Shown here: positions 6,025 through 8,074 of the stretch, one piece after another | How the letters are laid out: every line of letters starts with the position of its first letter | Position numbering within the stretch: position 1 is the stretch's first letter | The notes under the pieces: model-generated | The model's input: the letters and a program-made list of their open reading frames with translations, nothing else | Databases searched by the model: none | Told to the model about the DNA's origin: nothing | Made by a program: the position numbers and the translations under genes | Assembly: GCA_903868035.1 (NCBI GenBank) | Contig: CAIPTQ010000266.1 | Coordinates: 1-8,074, forward strand | Direction: 5' to 3' | DNA: 8,074 nt | Source: an uncultured Phycisphaerales bacterium | Lineage (GTDB): Bacteria; Planctomycetota; Phycisphaerae; WQYP01

Positions 6025-6072
6025 CCTGCGGGGCGTGGATTGGAGGATCGGGAGGGAGGGAGTGAGGGAAAG

Positions 6073-6098
6073 GGAACGCAAATCTCCCGATTTGCCGT
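6073..6098 (+). repeat. 26-bp hairpin repeat, copy 2
   Basis: Matches 5197-5222 at 25 of 26 positions. It forms the same bulged 9-bp stem (6076-6098), with loop TCCC. Confidence 0.8.
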
Positions 6099-6125
6099 TG
6101 GCTGCGCGGCGGCGGGGCGTAGGGT

Positions 6126-6215
6126 TCCCTCAACAAATCTCGGCCGCCCCTGCCGCTCCCGACACGCCAGATATTCCGCAACCGTCATCGGCGGTTTCTT
6201 GAGACGCGCACGCAA
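6126..6215 (-). pseudogene. Possible N-terminal remnant of a Uma2-family nuclease gene
   Basis: Three bases after the UPF0175-type stop, the minus strand reads (TTG)RARLKKPP-MTVAEYLA and then C-R-E-R-Q-G-R-P-R-F-V-E-G. The 'P-P-M-T-V-x-E-Y-L-A' opening and a later 'F-V-E/D-G' are typical of Uma2 (DUF820) restriction-endonuclease-like proteins. The frame then enters the hairpin repeat and carries none of the Uma2 catalytic region before its stop at 5901. It could be a gene cut off by repeat insertion, or chance resemblance over about 20 residues. Confidence 0.25.
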
Positions 6216-6218
6216 CCC

Positions 6219-6551
6219 TCAATACCCCATCCCCAATTCCTGCGCCTGTTCCACCAGGTCATCCATCGCCTTCCCCTGCGTCGGCAAACGCGCCTGCTCG
6301 TTCACCCTCACGCCTATCGCCTTAAGCTGCTCCCTCAAATCCTCAATCTTCAGCAGGTCCTCTTCGACCTGATGCCGCTTGAGCAATCCATTGGCCTCAT
6401 CGCGCGACAGGCCCAAGGCCTGGCTGAACTGGGAATGCGTGAGCCGGCCCTGGCGATACATTTCCACCAGCATCGCCTCCTTGGCGGCTTGATTGAGTTT
6501 GCCTTCCGATGCACGCAGCAACGCTTCGATGTCGGAAGGGAGATCGGACAT
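6219..6551 (-). CDS. UPF0175-family (antitoxin/HTH-like) protein
   Basis: The protein has 110 residues. After L-P-S-D-I-E-A-L-L come A-A-K-E-A-M-L-V-E-M-Y-R-Q-G-R-L-T (22-38) and S-Q-A-L-G-L-S-R-D-E-A-N-G-L-L-K-R-H (43-60). This is the UPF0175 signature: an 'A-x-x-x-L-Y-x-x-G-R-L-S' helix, then a helix-turn-helix-like 'A-x-x-L-G-L-S-x-x-E-x-x-x-L-L-x-x-H'. A charged helix (62-80) and a free tail extend past the usual core. Members are often the upstream partner of PIN-type (DUF3368) toxins and are thought to bind DNA. The start at 6551 is supported by AGGAG (6558-6562), 6 bases away; an upstream in-frame start at 6593 lies inside the promoter. No PIN-domain gene follows, only a Uma2-like scrap, so this looks like an orphan. 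Confidence 0.75.
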   Translation of the reverse strand: MSDLPSDIEALLRASEGKLNQAAKEAMLVEMYRQGRLTHSQFSQALGLSRDEANGLLKRHQVEEDLLKIEDLREQLKAIGVRVNEQARLPTQGKAMDDLVEQAQELGMGY

Positions 6552-6576
6552 GTTCCACTCCTGAAAGGCGATGACA

Positions 6577-6582
6577 ATTATA
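6577..6582 (-). promoter_or_regulatory. -10 box (TATAAT) of the UPF0175-type gene
   Basis: On the minus strand a perfect TATAAT lies 25 bases before the ATG at 6551, with the AGGAG ribosome binding site between. No strong -35 hexamer is seen at 16-18 bases upstream. Confidence 0.5.
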
Positions 6583-6679
6583 CCCTGCAACAACTATTCC
6601 ACTTGAAGTTCTCGTTGGAACCCACGGGTCTGCCCGCACGAAATGGCCGTCAAGCGCGGTAGAAGCGTACGAACACATG

Positions 6680-8074
6680 TCAGAGCGCGGGATCGGTTTT
6701 GTGGAAATCACGTTCAAATCGGGATACATCTTCTAGAGTTGCCTTTGCCTGGGCATTATTTGGGTCAATTATCAACGATTCCTCAATTTTGGATCGAGCC
6801 ATTTTCAGAATTTGAGCGCGCTCGCGAGGGTCAGAATTGAGTTTAGCTTCGTCAAGGATTGCCTCGCCCCATTGCCATATTATATTTGCATTTCGACCAC
6901 CATGCTTTTCGGCGAGCGCAAATTTTTCGTATGAATCTGCAAAGAGCCGTGTGGCGTCTTGCCCAGTCTTCTTTCTTCCGTGGAATTGTAATGCTCGAGC
7001 CCAACTCCAGACAGTGCTGACAACACCGTCGCCGAATTTGTCGGATTCGAGTGCCTTCTTGTAATTTGCGTATGCTTGTTCATAGAGGGCATCGGTCTCA
7101 GGACCGCCCTCGCGTTTTGTTGCCTGATCACGGTAGGTGTGCCCAATATTACGAAAATGCGAGACGGATTTCGCGTGCTCATCTGGAAAACGCTCAGAAA
7201 GATTTCTGGCTGCTTCGAACAATCGATCTGATTCGGGCGGGACCTGCTTCGCGGCGTGGCGCGAAATGGAAATGATATGCGAATTTATAATTTCATGCGA
7301 TTGCGGCTTGAGCGATTCGGCAAACTCGAATTTGGTATTTGCAGCAGCGAAGAGTGCATCTGCCAACGGTCCCTGAATGCTGTCGGCATACCGACTCAAC
7401 ATCATCCCCCAGTTGACAAATATGGTTGAACGATCAAGTTTTTTTGAGAAAGACAAAGCTTCGTACATACTATCTGCCGCGATGATGTCTTCGGTGGTGT
7501 TGGGTGTCATATCCCCAGAATTGACGATTTGCTTTAGGAGCGATTCCCATACAACCTTGCTTTCTGGTCCACCTGGTACGGCACGAATCGCATCATTCAC
7601 CGTCTGCGCATATGTCTCCAAAGGGGAATTATCTGATGCCTGACCTAAAGTCGTCTCGATGGCGTTGTCCCCTATGGGCAAAAATGAAACTGGCACTTCA
7701 ACGTACCGCATTTTCCCCTCGGCAACTTCTTCCCGAGTCTTGTTTCGGGTAATTTGCCGACGAATTCCAAGTTGCTCAAGCACTCGCCTTTCGATCTGTC
7801 CAACCTCGTCATTGACAAGTTCCATCATAGCCACGGTTAAACGATGATATGCGCTGGCAAGGTACTCGCCAGGAAAATCACGCACAAAATTTGATTCAAT
7901 TAGAGCCATATGTGGATGATAAGGGAGTTCCACACCAAAACGGCCAAAATACTCTTTTGCCAAAATCTCCCGTTCCTTCTTCAACTCATTTTCACCATAG
8001 GGCACAGGCGATAGAACAACAAGTGCCGGCTTTCCTTGGGCAACCGCATTGCTGAATGGGGCATTTTCGCTCGG
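6680..8074 (-). CDS. Unidentified protein with C-terminal TPR-like repeats, 5'-incomplete
   Basis: The frame is open from the right edge to the stop at 6680-6682 (464 codons). A GTG at 8005 is in frame, but the sequence upstream of it (K-P-A-L-V-V-L-S-P) reads as protein, so the gene most likely starts outside the window. The visible N-terminal part is mixed, with Y-G-E-N-E-L-K-K-E-R-E-I-L (counting from 8005, residues 3-15) and L-P-Y-H-P-H-M-A-L-I-E-S-N-F (27-40). The C-terminal half, from about residue 175, is helix after helix with a 30-40-residue rhythm: L-Y-E-Q-A-Y-A-N-Y-K-K-A-L, then L-F-A-D-S-Y-E-K-F-A-L-A, then I-E-E-S-L-I-I-D-P-N-N-A-Q-A. The last is a classic TPR motif, so a protein-binding scaffold is likely. 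No signal peptide or catalytic motif is recognisable. Its base composition is visibly lower in GC than the genes to the left, suggesting a foreign origin. No known family is assigned. Confidence 0.8.
   Translation of the reverse strand, partial: PSENAPFSNAVAQGKPALVVLSPVPYGENELKKEREILAKEYFGRFGVELPYHPHMALIESNFVRDFPGEYLASAYHRLTVAMMELVNDEVGQIERRVLEQLGIRRQITRNKTREEVAEGKMRYVEVPVSFLPIGDNAIETTLGQASDNSPLETYAQTVNDAIRAVPGGPESKVVWESLLKQIVNSGDMTPNTTEDIIAADSMYEALSFSKKLDRSTIFVNWGMMLSRYADSIQGPLADALFAAANTKFEFAESLKPQSHEIINSHIISISRHAAKQVPPESDRLFEAARNLSERFPDEHAKSVSHFRNIGHTYRDQATKREGGPETDALYEQAYANYKKALESDKFGDGVVSTVWSWARALQFHGRKKTGQDATRLFADSYEKFALAEKHGGRNANIIWQWGEAILDEAKLNSDPRERAQILKMARSKIEESLIIDPNNAQAKATLEDVSRFERDFHKTDPAL

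Larger units (their letters stand above)
5859..6218. other. Repeat-rich convergent intergenic region
   Basis: These 360 bases lie between two convergent genes. They contain an AT-rich spot (5895-5925), an inverted pair of the 14-bp repeat enclosing nested GC-rich hairpins (5933-6024), a purine-rich G/A tract (about 6040-6075), the second 26-bp hairpin repeat (6073-6098), and a short stretch resembling a Uma2 N-terminus. I see no classic T-tailed terminator. Open frames here are repeat-derived and not called as genes. Confidence 0.55.

Noticed and set aside
5097..6098. CRISPR-like array
   Set aside because: Only two or three repeat copies are present, irregularly spaced and in mixed orientation. 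They contain a hairpin and no cas gene is nearby, so they are dispersed palindromes.
5901..6125. Remainder of the minus-strand open frame downstream of the Uma2-like scrap
   Set aside because: It runs straight through both repeat families (including the inverted 14-bp pair) and shows no protein motif.

Overview
The window looks like a high-GC accessory stretch of a Planctomycetota-type (possibly Phycisphaerae-like) or Verrucomicrobiota chromosome. This rests on family impression only: an inner-membrane protein with a pseudopilin-like tail, a Tat-exported six-hairpin-type protein with almost only C in third codon positions, an NTF2-like lipoprotein, and small toxin/antitoxin-type genes mixed with an IS630 element and palindromic intergenic repeats. 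No rRNA, tRNA or CRISPR array is visible.

Layout. Positions 1-826 (minus strand) hold a membrane-anchored pseudopilin-like protein and, at the left edge, the first codons of a probable exported protein. From 944 a divergent gene encodes a 737-residue Tat-exported glycosidase-like protein. Positions 3158-5021 hold a small toxin-antitoxin-like operon (a 57-residue antitoxin candidate and a PemK/MazF-type toxin) split by a complete IS630-family element, 3457-4701, with 28-nt imperfect terminal inverted repeats and a TA duplication. The transposase has all three DDE residues but needs a +1 shift at a T4C6 run. The right IR supplies an in-frame TTG and the residues R-G-A-V at the front of the toxin frame.

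Positions 5022-6218 contain an NTF2-like lipoprotein gene bracketed by two kinds of short repeats: a 14-bp motif in three copies and a 26-bp hairpin in two copies. Positions 6219-6551 (minus) encode a UPF0175-family protein behind a perfect TATAAT box, with no recognisable toxin partner; a scrap resembling the N-terminus of Uma2 nucleases follows it. From 6680 to the right edge (minus) lies a large, visibly AT-richer gene with C-terminal TPR-like helices. It is 5'-incomplete, has no recognised function, and is the best candidate for recent acquisition.

The left part appears to be a host-type exported-enzyme locus. The right part is a patchwork of TA remnants, an insertion sequence, dispersed palindromes and a foreign-looking gene. 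The window does not show a complete new system. The most noteworthy points are the IS-remodelled toxin operon, the recoded transposase and the unidentified TPR protein.
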